64,000 nucleotides of DNA from an uncultured Muribaculaceae bacterium (GCA_910578665.1 CAJTQU010000002.1:62001-126000), one strand, 5' to 3'; positions 17,701-26,022 are shown, numbered from the stretch's first letter. A program made the numbers and translations. The notes: generated from the letters alone by a model not told the origin.

Positions 17701-18107
17701 CAGGCCAGTATGTGGCATCAGACCTGTATTCCACACGGTCAAATGAAGATGACAAGGATTTTGCCACCCGGATACTAGGTATAGCCCCGGGTGAGAAACA
17801 GCAGATTAGAAACGCCCGTATATTAGTATCTGACAATGAATTGAATACAGGTCTGAGAAAACGTACTTATTTATATAATAATACGTTGAATGATAAGACA
17901 TATATAGTTGAGTCTCCGGATATGCTCGAGCCGATGGGCGAAGCCGAGATTCTAATGGAGTTTGACGATAATTCATATGGTGCTGCCGTGGCTCGTAAAT
18001 CAGGTAAAAGCCATGTGGTAGTGATGTCTATTCCGTTTGAGAGTATAACAGGCGAAAAAGACCGTTCGCAGTTAATGAAAGAAATACTCACTTATTTTAA
18101 CAAATAA
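14703..18107 (+). CDS. Exported golvesin-domain protein with split N-acetylmuramoyl-L-alanine amidase-like fold
   Basis: A 1134-residue exported protein. Residues 1-30 form a signal peptide; 33-96 are an extreme Lys/Arg/Ser tract. Residues about 230-295 (WHSHGRYF, then an amidase_3-like helix with IENAGAYVMLPRERD) and about 555-720 (MALHSDAG, GTLGIYYT, then IELLSHQNFGD) read as two halves of one amidase_3-like fold. Between them lies a golvesin-type beta domain (about 340-460) and an acidic run (489-513, mostly Asp and Glu). A fibronectin-like region (about 740-830) and a C-terminal Rossmann-like domain follow. Relatives are often labelled xanthan lyase. Peptidoglycan cutting is inferred. ATG 14703 is used; TTG 14697 is the alternative. 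Confidence 0.78.
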   Translation: MKLSIAIKRFCVILLAILATTTFTADLSAADASKRKASTTQTSKRSKKSTKTKKRSAKSGRSKSKSKKTKKKSSRSKHSSKSRKTSRSRKSRTSRWTNHKETPAEVASSDSLTLLVNAEVLKSVPANLNPGGLRVNLVKPDHSSKTLQVRLNDNFTYLPVTNEFIKSLQHTVQESLPDSLSSYHPSLTVGDRSLSYYIRHIDKLPVQYRKNIPFVREMSPDVSASKGMPGDILAMWHSHGRYFKHGAWQWQRPLLFETLEDLYTMGYILPYIVPMIENAGAYVMLPRERDINRHEVIVDNDLNPDGQIFSQPYYREIQGQKQWENGEFDGFIYDLPDFRDTENPFEVGTYRQTQTIRNGTPSVAAWYADIPEDGEYAVYVSYKSLPNSTTDALYTVNYSGGSKDFLVNQKMGGSTWIYLGTFPLEKGYSDVEPVVTLSNKSQAAADMVVTADAVKIGGGMGNIARSPQRADIYYDPSTPETGDPAVDTSEDSEDDDDSDDDENEEAIPDDEGEASIDPEQPNPVEKSAGELSKSAQVKKSGAAPTFRTSGMPRFLEGARYWLHWAGVPEEVYSPYHGRDDYKDDYTGRALWVNYLAGGSRVLPDEPGLNIPIDAVMALHSDAGKRSDDSTVGTLGIYYTQGGRNYEDGTPRINSRMLTDYLMRQITSDIRQTYEPSWTRRSMWDKSYVEARVPEVPTSLIELLSHQNFGDMQYGLDPNFRFTVSRAVYKAMARFMAERKDRELVIQPLPVHDFAIRRIGARHYRLQWKATPDPLEKTAMPKEYIIMERREGDLGFHVLATTKSNHFEVKVKDTEVHSFKVIAVNEGGKSFPSETLAFREAPNNSKPVLIINGFTRVSAPGIINENGRVGFDSEQDFGVPYIRDISFAGHQREFRRGTSNLGASDGGYVTTVIAGNTFDYPSLHGDAIADAGYGFVSASAGAVENGTVLLKDYAVVDYILGKQKEGKVGNGNSGWHYKTFTPVMQKLLRQFVNKGGDLFVSGQYVASDLYSTRSNEDDKDFATRILGIAPGEKQQIRNARILVSDNELNTGLRKRTYLYNNTLNDKTYIVESPDMLEPMGEAEILMEFDDNSYGAAVARKSGKSHVVVMSIPFESITGEKDRSQLMKEILTYFNK

Positions 18108-18115
18108 TTGACTTG

Positions 18116-19426
18116 ATGGTACAGTTTACAGACATACAGAATACGTTAAATGCAGCAGAGGGCAGAGATGTGCTTCTGCTGCATTTGGATGGCAGAGAGG
18201 TTTCACTGCCACCCGAATCCGAGTTGCGTTTCAGGCAGGTGCTTGAATATAGCGGTGCTTCAATGGTATATTCTCATTATAACGAATTATTGACGGATGG
18301 CAGCATTGAGCCACATCCGTGTATTGAGTATCAGCCTGGTAGTCTGCGTGACGATTTTGACTTTGGTTCTGTTGTGGCTGTGAATGCCGGTGCTCTGCGA
18401 GAAGCTGCAGTGTCTTTGGCTGTTGATAATTATGCCGACGGGGGCTGGTATGCGCTGCGTCTTGCATTGAGCCAGTGGGGGAGAGGATTGTTATTGTGCA
18501 GGGAGTATTTATATACTGCGACCAGGACAGACCACAGGAAGACCGGGGCGAAGCAGCATGATTATGTTGATCCCAGACGTCGTGACTATCAAATTTGCAT
18601 GGAAAGAGTATGTACACGTCATCTTGAATCAATAGGCGGATTAGCACCCGTTTGTAAAAAAGAGGTCAATATAGAAGAGAGTTATTTTGATGTAGAAGCC
18701 TCAGTGATAATACCTGTGCGTAATCGGTGCCGCACAGTACGGGATGCTGTGATGTCAGCGCTGTCGCAACAAACGGATTTTCCGTTTAATGTCATTGTTG
18801 TGGACAATGGTAGTACCGACGGCACTCGTGAATTGCTGGAAGCAATTCATGATGACAGGCTGGAGCTTATCAGGCTTGATGGTAGCGAGGGGTTGAATAT
18901 AGGCGGTTGCTGGAATGCGGCTGTTCTACATGAAAAGTGCGGTCGTTACGCTGTCCAGCTGGATTCAGATGATTTGTATAGTAATGCCGATACGCTGTCC
19001 AGAATTGTAAGAAAGTTCCGGGATGATAAATGTGCCATGGTTATCGGCAGTTATATGCTTACAGATTTTAAGTTGGAAGAATTGCCTCCGGGCAAAATAG
19101 ACCATGCGGAATGGACTGACGAAAATGGTCCTAATAATGCATTGCGAATCAATGGTCTCGGGGCTCCTCGAGCTTTCTATACACCTGTTCTGCGCAAGAT
19201 TTTGTTTCCTAATGTGTCTTATGGAGAGGATTATGCGGTCGCGCTTAGAATAAGCCGTGACTATCGGGTGGGGCGTATATACGATGTGTTATATTTATGC
19301 CGGCGCTGGGACGGTAATTCAGATGCGGCATTGTCTGTGGAGAAGACAAACCAGAATAATCTGTATAAGGATTTTCTACGCACGTGCGAATTGGCAGCAA
19401 GGCAGAATATTAATGGTACGCTATGA
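18116..19426 (+). CDS. Family 2 glycosyltransferase with a degenerate N-terminal GT-like half
   Basis: The C-terminal part of this 436-residue protein (about 193-420) is a GT-A fold: ASVIIPVRNR, VIVVDNGSTDGT, and the metal-binding DSDD at 283-286, then YGEDYAVALRISRDYRVG. It should transfer a nucleotide-activated sugar. Residues 1-170 look like a second GT-A half that lost its metal site; SVVAVNAGALREAAVS and WYALRLALSQWGRGLLLC echo the equivalent C-terminal segments. The protein has no signal or membrane segment. ATG 18116 is eight bases after the amidase-like gene; TTG 18113 is the other option. Its ATGA stop overlap with the next gene ties it into a four-gene run. The acceptor is unknown. 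Confidence 0.85.
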   Translation: MVQFTDIQNTLNAAEGRDVLLLHLDGREVSLPPESELRFRQVLEYSGASMVYSHYNELLTDGSIEPHPCIEYQPGSLRDDFDFGSVVAVNAGALREAAVSLAVDNYADGGWYALRLALSQWGRGLLLCREYLYTATRTDHRKTGAKQHDYVDPRRRDYQICMERVCTRHLESIGGLAPVCKKEVNIEESYFDVEASVIIPVRNRCRTVRDAVMSALSQQTDFPFNVIVVDNGSTDGTRELLEAIHDDRLELIRLDGSEGLNIGGCWNAAVLHEKCGRYAVQLDSDDLYSNADTLSRIVRKFRDDKCAMVIGSYMLTDFKLEELPPGKIDHAEWTDENGPNNALRINGLGAPRAFYTPVLRKILFPNVSYGEDYAVALRISRDYRVGRIYDVLYLCRRWDGNSDAALSVEKTNQNNLYKDFLRTCELAARQNINGTL

Positions 19427-20355
19427 TAAGTCCAGTTGCTCTTAAAACTTTTTTCGACAGGCAGATCGCATGCTGGCCCCAGGCTGCAGCCCGTTATGCC
19501 GATTTGGCTAAAGTAGATAAAAGGATTATCGAGATTGGCGGATTTCCGGTGATACTGCAACATAATCCTCTGCGAGCTGTCTCTACTAACGCTTCGGTCG
19601 ATGCTGTGTCTGTCGCGTCAAGACCGTGCTTTCTCTGCAGAGAGAACCGTCCTGCGGAACAGATTGTGCTTGACGCCGTAGAGGGATATGACATTCTGGT
19701 GAATCCGTATCCCATTTTTCCAATGCATTTCACTATTTCGGCTAAAAAACACCGTCCCCAGTGTGATGTAGACCTTGGCGTAGCTATGGACATGGCTCTT
19801 CATCTGCATGGTTTTGTAGTCTTTTTCAATGGCGCCAATGCCGGTGCCTCCGCGCCCGACCATCTGCACTTGCAGGCTGGTAATTCAGACTTTCTGCCTA
19901 TAGTGGCCTATGCTGAAACGCATGAGGGAGAGCTAATGTCTGTGGAGGGTGGTACAAAGATATTTGCGATGGACCAATTGCCGATGTATGCTGTCCATTT
20001 TATTTCCGATACCGACTTTCGCGTGGTGCAACGCTGGATAGACTGGCTTTTACCAGATGATAATAACGGAATGCCGAACCGTGATTTGCGGAATTTATTG
20101 TTTTGGGCTGATAGTTCTAATCGGTTGCATACACTATTTTTCCCAAGGTTAAAGCATAGGCCGGATCGTTATTACGCTGTCGATGACAGCCGTATGCTTG
20201 TTAGTCCGGGGGCTGTTGATATGTCAGGAGTTCTGATATTGCCACGACGCGTGGATTTTGAAAGAGTGTCACGCGCTGATGTGATAAATATATATGACGA
20301 GGTAGGATTCCGTTATAAAGACTCTCCACGACTAAAAAGTTTATTGCTGTTATGA
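19423..20355 (+). CDS. DUF4922 protein, HIT/GalT-like nucleotidyltransferase or phosphorylase fold
   Basis: A 310-residue cytosolic protein. Residues 69-72 (CFLC) give a CxxC pair, NPYPIFPMHFTI (94-105) matches the substrate strand of GalT-type enzymes, and APDHLHLQAG (144-153) supplies the HxHxQ motif with His149 as the likely nucleotidylated residue. This pattern is nearer to sugar-1-phosphate nucleotidyltransferases and GDP-hexose phosphorylases than to HxHxH hydrolases. No substrate is known to me for DUF4922. It overlaps the GT2 gene (ATGA, 19423) and the SpoIID gene (ATGA, 20352), which implies translational coupling. A role in sugar-nucleotide or glycan recycling is inference. Confidence 0.8.
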   Translation: MISPVALKTFFDRQIACWPQAAARYADLAKVDKRIIEIGGFPVILQHNPLRAVSTNASVDAVSVASRPCFLCRENRPAEQIVLDAVEGYDILVNPYPIFPMHFTISAKKHRPQCDVDLGVAMDMALHLHGFVVFFNGANAGASAPDHLHLQAGNSDFLPIVAYAETHEGELMSVEGGTKIFAMDQLPMYAVHFISDTDFRVVQRWIDWLLPDDNNGMPNRDLRNLLFWADSSNRLHTLFFPRLKHRPDRYYAVDDSRMLVSPGAVDMSGVLILPRRVDFERVSRADVINIYDEVGFRYKDSPRLKSLLLL

Positions 20356-21527
20356 CTGATGCCTCTCATTTCCCTTTTGAACCGATAATCAGTGTAGGAT
20401 TATGCGATGGTACACCTTTCGGTCTTAAGCCGGTAGGTAATTATGCGATAGAGGCATCTGAAGAGCAGATAAGCTATATGCCTGAATCAGATAATTCTTA
20501 TATGCTGGTCACAGGAATGGAGATAGGCTGTGACTTCCACTGGCAACAGAAGCTTGATTTGCGCTTTGGCGGAGTGTTGAATTTAAGAAGAGACGGTGAT
20601 AAATCGCAACTTATAAATATTCTGAAAGTGGAATCCTATCTGAAATGCGTGGTGGGAAGCGAAATGAATCCTGAAGCACCGGTTGAATTAGTAAAAGCAC
20701 ACGCCGTAATATCTCGTTCCTGGGCATTGCGACAATTATCGCGTCGGGTAGGGAATACATCTATTCCGCATGATACAGATAATTCAGATGCGATTATTAC
20801 CTGGTCTGAGTCAGATGCGCATAAGGATTATAATGTCTGTGCCGATGATCATTGCCAACGTTACCAGGGACTTGATGCGGTGACTGCTGCTTCTGAAGCC
20901 GCGGTAGTATCTACGAGGGGGATTGTACTTATGGATGCTGTTTCAGGTTTGATTGCCGATGCGCGGTTTTCTAAGTGTTGTGGCGGCCAGACAGAACTAT
21001 TTTCAACATGTTGGGGAGATATTGATTATCCTTATCTTAAATCGGTAAAAGATGAATTTTGTACTCCGGAGAGGCTTAACCGCTATGATAAGAAGACATT
21101 ATTGAAGGATTATGACCGGCTGACAGATGATTATTTTTCTTGGAAGAGAATTGTAAGCCGACAGATTGTAAAGGATAATTTAAGACGCTATTATAACAGA
21201 GATATAGGTGATGTTATTGACTTGAATCCACTCGGACGCGGACCATCGGGCCGGATACACACACTTGAAGTTATTGGCTCCTCAGGACGTATAGTCATAG
21301 GTAAGGAGCTGGCTATCCGCCGTCTGCTGTCAGATACTCATTTATATTCTTCTGCTTTTGATGTTTCTGCTCATGAAGATGGCTTTTTACTGGCAGGAAA
21401 GGGATGGGGGCACGGTGTTGGTTTATGCCAGATAGGAGCTGCCGTAATGGCATGTGAAGGATACACATGGCAAGAGATATTAAGTCACTATTATCCGGGT
21501 ACTAATCTATCCAAATTATATGAATAA
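20352..21527 (+). CDS. SpoIID/LytB-domain protein without signal peptide
   Basis: SpoIID-type proteins are lytic transglycosylases that cut glycan strands stripped of stem peptides. This 391-residue protein has the catalytic glutamate in VVGSEMNPEAP (Glu104), AHAVISRSWAL, a probable zinc set His157, Cys163 and Cys168 (AHKDYNVCADDHC), SKCCGGQTE near 220 and the closing GWGHGVGLCQIGA block. Family members normally act outside the membrane, but the first 60 residues here have no signal peptide or helix. It is therefore predicted to be cytosolic, which fits its overlap with DUF4922 and its eight-base overlap with a permease gene. Export by another route cannot be excluded. Confidence 0.85.
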   Translation: MTDASHFPFEPIISVGLCDGTPFGLKPVGNYAIEASEEQISYMPESDNSYMLVTGMEIGCDFHWQQKLDLRFGGVLNLRRDGDKSQLINILKVESYLKCVVGSEMNPEAPVELVKAHAVISRSWALRQLSRRVGNTSIPHDTDNSDAIITWSESDAHKDYNVCADDHCQRYQGLDAVTAASEAAVVSTRGIVLMDAVSGLIADARFSKCCGGQTELFSTCWGDIDYPYLKSVKDEFCTPERLNRYDKKTLLKDYDRLTDDYFSWKRIVSRQIVKDNLRRYYNRDIGDVIDLNPLGRGPSGRIHTLEVIGSSGRIVIGKELAIRRLLSDTHLYSSAFDVSAHEDGFLLAGKGWGHGVGLCQIGAAVMACEGYTWQEILSHYYPGTNLSKLYE

Positions 21528-22854
21528 CCGATTATCACGTTTTCCAGCAAGCTGGATTCCTACTCTGTATATTGCCGAGGGGTTGCCGTATTTCGCGGTA
21601 AATGTGCTGGCAGTCATACTTTATACGCGTATGGGGGTAGGCTTAAAGGAAATGACATTTTACACAGGCTTCCTATATTTGCCATGGGTGATTAAGCCTT
21701 TCTGGAGTCCGTTTGTCGACATATTCGGCACAAAGCGAAAGTGGACATTACTTATGCAGTTTATGATAGGCATATGTATGGCAGCTATAGCATTGGCGCT
21801 ACCGTTTTCATTTTTCTTTGCTTCCACCCTGGCTGTTTTCTGGCTCATTGCGTTCTTCTCTGCAACCCATGATATTGCTGCCGACGGATATTATATGCTT
21901 GCACTAACGCACCACCAGCAGGCAGCATATGTGGGATTGAGAAATACGTTTTACCGCATAGCCAGCCTGATAGGTCAGGGCGGCCTGGTGTGGCTGGCTG
22001 GCGAGATGGAAGAACGTACCGGAGGAAACATACCGCTATCCTGGATGGTTGTCTTTGGTGTACTATCTTTTATTCTACTTGCTATTGCTATATGGGACTG
22101 TGCGGCTATGCCCGTGGCAGAGGCAGACAAACCGTCATACAATAAAGGCGTATCAGATATTTTTAAAGAATTCGGCGCTACGTTTGTCACTTTTTTTCAG
22201 AAGAAAAATATTGTGACAGCATTACTGTTTATATTGCTTTACAGACTGCCTGAGGCTCTTATGCTGAAAGTTTCCGCTCCGTTTATGCTGGCGGAAAGAG
22301 AGTTGGGAGGCCTGGCCATGTCTACCAAAGACATAGGTATAGTCAATGGTACTGTAGGCGTGGTAGCACTGCTGGCTGGTGGTATAGTCGGAGGCATATG
22401 CATAGCTGTAAAGGGCCTGAAATATTGGCTGTGGCCTATGGCCCTTGCGTTGACCCTGCCATGCGGTGTATATTGCTGGATGGCTATGGCACAGCCGACG
22501 GGCCTGTTCTGGGTAAGTGTAGCGGTTGCTTTTGAGCAGTTCGGCTACGGATTTGGATTTACAGCATTCATGCTATATCTTATATATTTCTCCACAGGCC
22601 AGTTTAAAACATCTCATTATGCTTTCTGCACCGCGTTTATGGCTCTCGGCATGATGTTGCCGGGCATGGCGGCTGGCTGGCTTTACGAAGTTCTTGCGTC
22701 TGTTTCGCTATTTGGTACATCTGGCACGCAGGGATACATAAATTTCTTCTGGGCAGTCATGGTGTCATCCCTGTTTACATATGCGGCATGCGCCATGGTG
22801 AAAATAGATCCGTCATTCGGGCGTAAGCGTGGCAGTGATATTCACAAAAAATAA
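21520..22854 (+). CDS. AmpG-like MFS permease (muropeptide or glycan-fragment importer)
   Basis: A 444-residue polytopic protein with about 12 hydrophobic segments. ARLPYF-like start (AEGLPYFAVNVLAV), then LPWVIKPFWSPFVD and the FFSATHDIAADGYYML segment match the AmpG branch of the MFS, which brings anhydro-muropeptides into the cytosol for recycling. Later helices GLAMSTKDIGIVNG and FGYGFGFTAFMLYL also fit. Its ATG at 21520 lies inside the last codons of the SpoIID gene, so it is translated with it. Import of a peptidoglycan fragment for the neighbouring cytosolic enzymes is the simplest reading but is inference; other substrates are possible. Confidence 0.8.
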   Translation: MNNRLSRFPASWIPTLYIAEGLPYFAVNVLAVILYTRMGVGLKEMTFYTGFLYLPWVIKPFWSPFVDIFGTKRKWTLLMQFMIGICMAAIALALPFSFFFASTLAVFWLIAFFSATHDIAADGYYMLALTHHQQAAYVGLRNTFYRIASLIGQGGLVWLAGEMEERTGGNIPLSWMVVFGVLSFILLAIAIWDCAAMPVAEADKPSYNKGVSDIFKEFGATFVTFFQKKNIVTALLFILLYRLPEALMLKVSAPFMLAERELGGLAMSTKDIGIVNGTVGVVALLAGGIVGGICIAVKGLKYWLWPMALALTLPCGVYCWMAMAQPTGLFWVSVAVAFEQFGYGFGFTAFMLYLIYFSTGQFKTSHYAFCTAFMALGMMLPGMAAGWLYEVLASVSLFGTSGTQGYINFFWAVMVSSLFTYAACAMVKIDPSFGRKRGSDIHKK

Positions 22855-22855
22855 C

Positions 22856-22863
22856 TAACTTTG
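22856..22863 (+). promoter_or_regulatory. Promoter -7 element (TAACTTTG) of the flavodiiron gene
   Basis: TAACTTTG matches TAnnTTTG and lies 20 bases before the ATG at 22884, directly after the permease stop codon. No exact TTTG is at -33. Confidence 0.55.
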
Positions 22864-22883
22864 CAGAAATATTTGTCTACTAT

Positions 22884-24068
22884 ATGAAGCCTTACGAAAT
22901 TTTAGATGGAGTGTATTATGCAGGTGTGGATGACTACACCACGCATCTCTTTGAGGGACTTTGGACCATACCTTACGGGGTTAGCTACAATACTTATATA
23001 GTACGTGGTGAAAAAACCGCACTAATCGATACAGTCAGCATTCATAAGGCCAATGAATTGCTGGATAATATAGGTGCAATCGGCATTGACTATCTTGTAG
23101 TCAATCATATGGAACCGGACCATTCTGGAGCAATACCTGAACTGGCCGCCGCGTTCCCTCAGATGAAAATAGTTTGCAACCAGGCCACCGTGGCCATGAT
23201 AAAGGGCTTCTACCATGTAGATGAAAGCCGTTGTCTCATCATTAAAGACACCGATACGCTTGAACTTGGCCATGGCAAGACGTTGCAGTTCTTTCTGACC
23301 CCCATGGTGCATTGGCCTGAAACAATGATGACTTATCTTCAAGAGGACAAAGTGCTGTTTTCGGGTGATGCTTTCGGCACTTTTGGTGCTTTGCAGGGAC
23401 GAATTGTAGATGTCTCCGATTGCAACCGCGAGGTATGTTTTCAGGAGATGCGCAGATATTATGCAGCTATTGTCGCCAAATATAGCCGTCACGTGCAAAA
23501 TGCGCTGGCGAAACTTAATGGCCTTTCAGTAGATTATATATGCTCGACACATGGTCCCGTATGGCATGAGTATGTTGGAAAAGTCATCAGCATGTATGAT
23601 GATATGAGTGCCGACCGTACGGAAAAAGGTGTGGTTATAGTATACGGTTCTATGTACGGCAATACTTCGGCTGTTGCCGAGGTTGTGGCACGCAGGCTTG
23701 CAGAACGCGGTATAAGCGACATACGCATGTATAATGCCGGAAATACGGATATGAGCCGTATACTTGCCGACATATGGAGATATAAAGGACTGGTCATTGG
23801 CGGTCCCACATATTCAATGAATATATTTCCGCCGATAGAGGCCCTGCTCCGTGCTTTGGAAATAAGAGAGATTCCTCCCCGTGTGGCCGGTGCGTTCGGT
23901 TCATATGCATGGGCACCTAATGCTGCCAAACTCTCAGCAGTACGTATGCAGGCTATGGGACTTGACGTGGTGGGCGCGCTGACTATGAAACTGGCTATGA
24001 ATGCAGAGACCGAACAGCAGGCTGTGCAGATGGCTGATGCCATAGCAGATAAATTGTCAGAGGAGTGA
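22884..24068 (+). CDS. Flavodiiron protein (FprA-type A flavoprotein)
   Basis: A two-domain cytosolic enzyme that reduces O2 to water or NO to N2O, protecting anaerobes. The beta-lactamase-like domain (1-250) holds the di-iron ligands in HMEPDHSG (His75, Glu77, Asp79), VHWPETM, SGDAFGTFG and STHGPVWH; the flavodoxin domain (255-394) has the FMN loop YGSMYGNTSAVAE and GGPTYSMN. Length (394) is normal and all ligands appear present. It has its own -7 element. The next gene starts two bases after its stop. A partner rubredoxin is not visible in the window. Confidence 0.93.
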   Translation: MKPYEILDGVYYAGVDDYTTHLFEGLWTIPYGVSYNTYIVRGEKTALIDTVSIHKANELLDNIGAIGIDYLVVNHMEPDHSGAIPELAAAFPQMKIVCNQATVAMIKGFYHVDESRCLIIKDTDTLELGHGKTLQFFLTPMVHWPETMMTYLQEDKVLFSGDAFGTFGALQGRIVDVSDCNREVCFQEMRRYYAAIVAKYSRHVQNALAKLNGLSVDYICSTHGPVWHEYVGKVISMYDDMSADRTEKGVVIVYGSMYGNTSAVAEVVARRLAERGISDIRMYNAGNTDMSRILADIWRYKGLVIGGPTYSMNIFPPIEALLRALEIREIPPRVAGAFGSYAWAPNAAKLSAVRMQAMGLDVVGALTMKLAMNAETEQQAVQMADAIADKLSEE

Positions 24069-24070
24069 TT

Positions 24071-24679
24071 ATGTCCGGCCTGTCCACAGAGACCCATCCG
24101 CTAGAACCATGGCTGCCTGCTAATGCCGGGCTATTGATGTGCGGTACTTTTCCACCGAAGAAAGAGCGCTGGACTATGGAGTTTTATTATCCTAACTTCA
24201 TAAACGACATGTGGCGTATATTCGGAATCATCCTCCATGGTGACCGTAATTGGTTTGTCGACATGGCTAACCATACTTTCCGGCTTGATGCGATTAAGAG
24301 TATGTTGCTTGACCTGGGGATAGCACTCAGTGATACCGGGCGTGAAATTTATCGTGAACGTGATAATGCTTCGGATAAATACTTGCAGATAATATCACCC
24401 ATTGATTTGGGAGAAACATTGTCTCACATTCCTTTATGCCGCGCCATAGCCACTACTGGCGAGAAAGCCGCATCTATTGTAGCTACTGCCACAGGTACGG
24501 AGGTGCCTAAAACAGGAGACTGTGTGGAAATTCCAGCTGGTAGAATAAAAGGAGTAAACCGTACAATGATGCATTACCGCATGCCTTCCAGTTCACGTGC
24601 CTACCCGTTGAAAATAGAAAAGAAAGCCTGTTTTTATGAGAAAATGCTCATAGAAACAGGCATAATTAACAACAAATAA
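24071..24679 (+). CDS. Uracil-DNA-glycosylase superfamily protein
   Basis: A 202-residue protein of the Mug-like branch of the uracil-DNA glycosylase fold. Near the N-terminus MCGTFPPKKERW supplies the first motif (GxxPP), FYYPNFINDMWRIFG fits the YPxxNxFW pattern, and HYRMPSSSRAYP near residue 175 replaces the LPSTS segment that holds the DNA backbone. Members remove uracil or related bases in base-excision repair; the exact base is not readable. The start is ATG 24071, after a good GAGGAG ribosome site that lies in the fprA end; GTG 24065 is the other option. Confidence 0.75.
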   Translation: MSGLSTETHPLEPWLPANAGLLMCGTFPPKKERWTMEFYYPNFINDMWRIFGIILHGDRNWFVDMANHTFRLDAIKSMLLDLGIALSDTGREIYRERDNASDKYLQIISPIDLGETLSHIPLCRAIATTGEKAASIVATATGTEVPKTGDCVEIPAGRIKGVNRTMMHYRMPSSSRAYPLKIEKKACFYEKMLIETGIINNK

Positions 24680-24691
24680 AAACACTCTTGT

Positions 24692-25363
24692 ATGCTAGAC
24701 ATGATTCTCACGCTGATACCGACGGCATCTGATATTTTTAGCTGGTTTGTCGAACATGCCAATTATTGGTTTGTGTTCATATTCATGGTTATAGAAAGTT
24801 CGTTTATCCCTTTTCCGTCAGAAGTAGTGGTACCGCCGGCCGTATACCTTGCGTGTACTAATTCAGGTGCTGGTGCTTCTATGGACCCTGTGATTGTCAT
24901 ATTGCTTGCCACGGCAGGTGCTTTGGTGGGTGCATATATCAATTATTATCTAGCTCTGTGGGTGGGACGGCCGTTAGTCTATAGTTTTGCTGACAGCAAA
25001 TTGGGACATGCATGCCTGTTAAGCCGAGATAAGGTAGTGAAGGCTGAAGATTACTTTGACAAGCATGGCGCGGTTTCTACCTTTGTAGGAAGACTGATTC
25101 CGGCAATCAGGCAGCTGATTTCAATTCCTGCCGGAATTTCCCGTATGAATATAGGCGTATTTACAATCTTCACATCGCTAGGTGCCCTTATCTGGAATAT
25201 AATACTGGGATTACTAGGGTGGTGGCTTGCAGAGACAGTTCCATATGACGATCTGCTGCCTCAGATAGAGAAATACAATTCTTATCTTACCTATGCCGGG
25301 CTTGCCCTCGGTTTTATATGCCTTGTTGTCATTATACGCAATGTAATGAAAGCCAATAAATAA
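24692..25363 (+). CDS. DedA-family membrane protein
   Basis: A 223-residue integral membrane protein with SNARE-associated (VTT) features: VIESSFIPFPSEVVVPPAVYL near 32-52, GALVGAYINYYLALWVGR near 73-90, VGRLIPAIRQLISIPAGISRM near 131-151, and WNIILGLLGWW. DedA proteins act in the inner membrane and several flip phospholipid carriers such as undecaprenyl phosphate or phosphatidylethanolamine. The conserved acidic (Glu35, Glu44) and Arg residues are kept. It is 12 bases after the glycosylase-like gene. The substrate is inferred from family work only. Confidence 0.9.
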   Translation: MLDMILTLIPTASDIFSWFVEHANYWFVFIFMVIESSFIPFPSEVVVPPAVYLACTNSGAGASMDPVIVILLATAGALVGAYINYYLALWVGRPLVYSFADSKLGHACLLSRDKVVKAEDYFDKHGAVSTFVGRLIPAIRQLISIPAGISRMNIGVFTIFTSLGALIWNIILGLLGWWLAETVPYDDLLPQIEKYNSYLTYAGLALGFICLVVIIRNVMKANK

Positions 25364-25377
25364 TACCACATACCAAT

Positions 25378-26022
25378 ATGTTAGTTTCACCATCACTTCT
25401 CTCCGCCGATTTCGGCTGCCTTGCCCCGGATCTTGAAATGATAAATGCGTCCGAGGCTGATTATCTGCATCTGGATGTCATGGACGGTGTATTTGTTCCC
25501 AATATATCATTCGGATTCCCCGTAATGAAAGCTGTGGCAAAACGTTGTACTAAGCCGCTTGATGTGCATTTAATGATAGTACAGCCCGAAAAATGGATTT
25601 CACAAGTGAGAGACCTGGGGGCTGAAATAATGAATGTGCACCAGGAAGCGTGTCCCCAGCTTCATTCTGTGATCCAGCGCATACATGCTGCCGGAATGAA
25701 AGCCGGCGTAACCATCAATCCCGGAACTCCGGTGAATACGCTAGTCGATATAATCGAGGATGTTGATTTGGTTCTGGTAATGTCTGTTAATCCTGGTTTC
25801 GGTGGGCAGAAGTTTATTCCTCATGCGGTTCGTAAAGTCAATGAATTACGCCAACTCATCACTTCAACAGCTTCATCTGCCATAATAGAGGTTGACGGCG
25901 GAGTAAATCTTGAAACAGGTAGGTTGCTTGCCGAAGCCGGAGCTGATATGCTTGTTGCAGGAAGTTTCGTTTTTGGCGCGGACAATCCGTCTGACACTAT
26001 ATGCAAATTAAAGCAATTATGA
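25378..26022 (+). CDS. rpe: Ribulose-phosphate 3-epimerase
   Basis: Rpe interconverts ribulose-5-phosphate and xylulose-5-phosphate in the pentose-phosphate pathway. The 214-residue TIM barrel shows SPSLLSADF, YLHLDVMDGVFVPNISFG with metal ligands His and Asp, LDVHLMI, SVNPGFGGQKFI and EVDGGVN; all active-site residues are present. It is 14 bases after dedA, and its stop overlaps the ABC ATPase start (ATGA). Confidence 0.96.
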   Translation: MLVSPSLLSADFGCLAPDLEMINASEADYLHLDVMDGVFVPNISFGFPVMKAVAKRCTKPLDVHLMIVQPEKWISQVRDLGAEIMNVHQEACPQLHSVIQRIHAAGMKAGVTINPGTPVNTLVDIIEDVDLVLVMSVNPGFGGQKFIPHAVRKVNELRQLITSTASSAIIEVDGGVNLETGRLLAEAGADMLVAGSFVFGADNPSDTICKLKQL

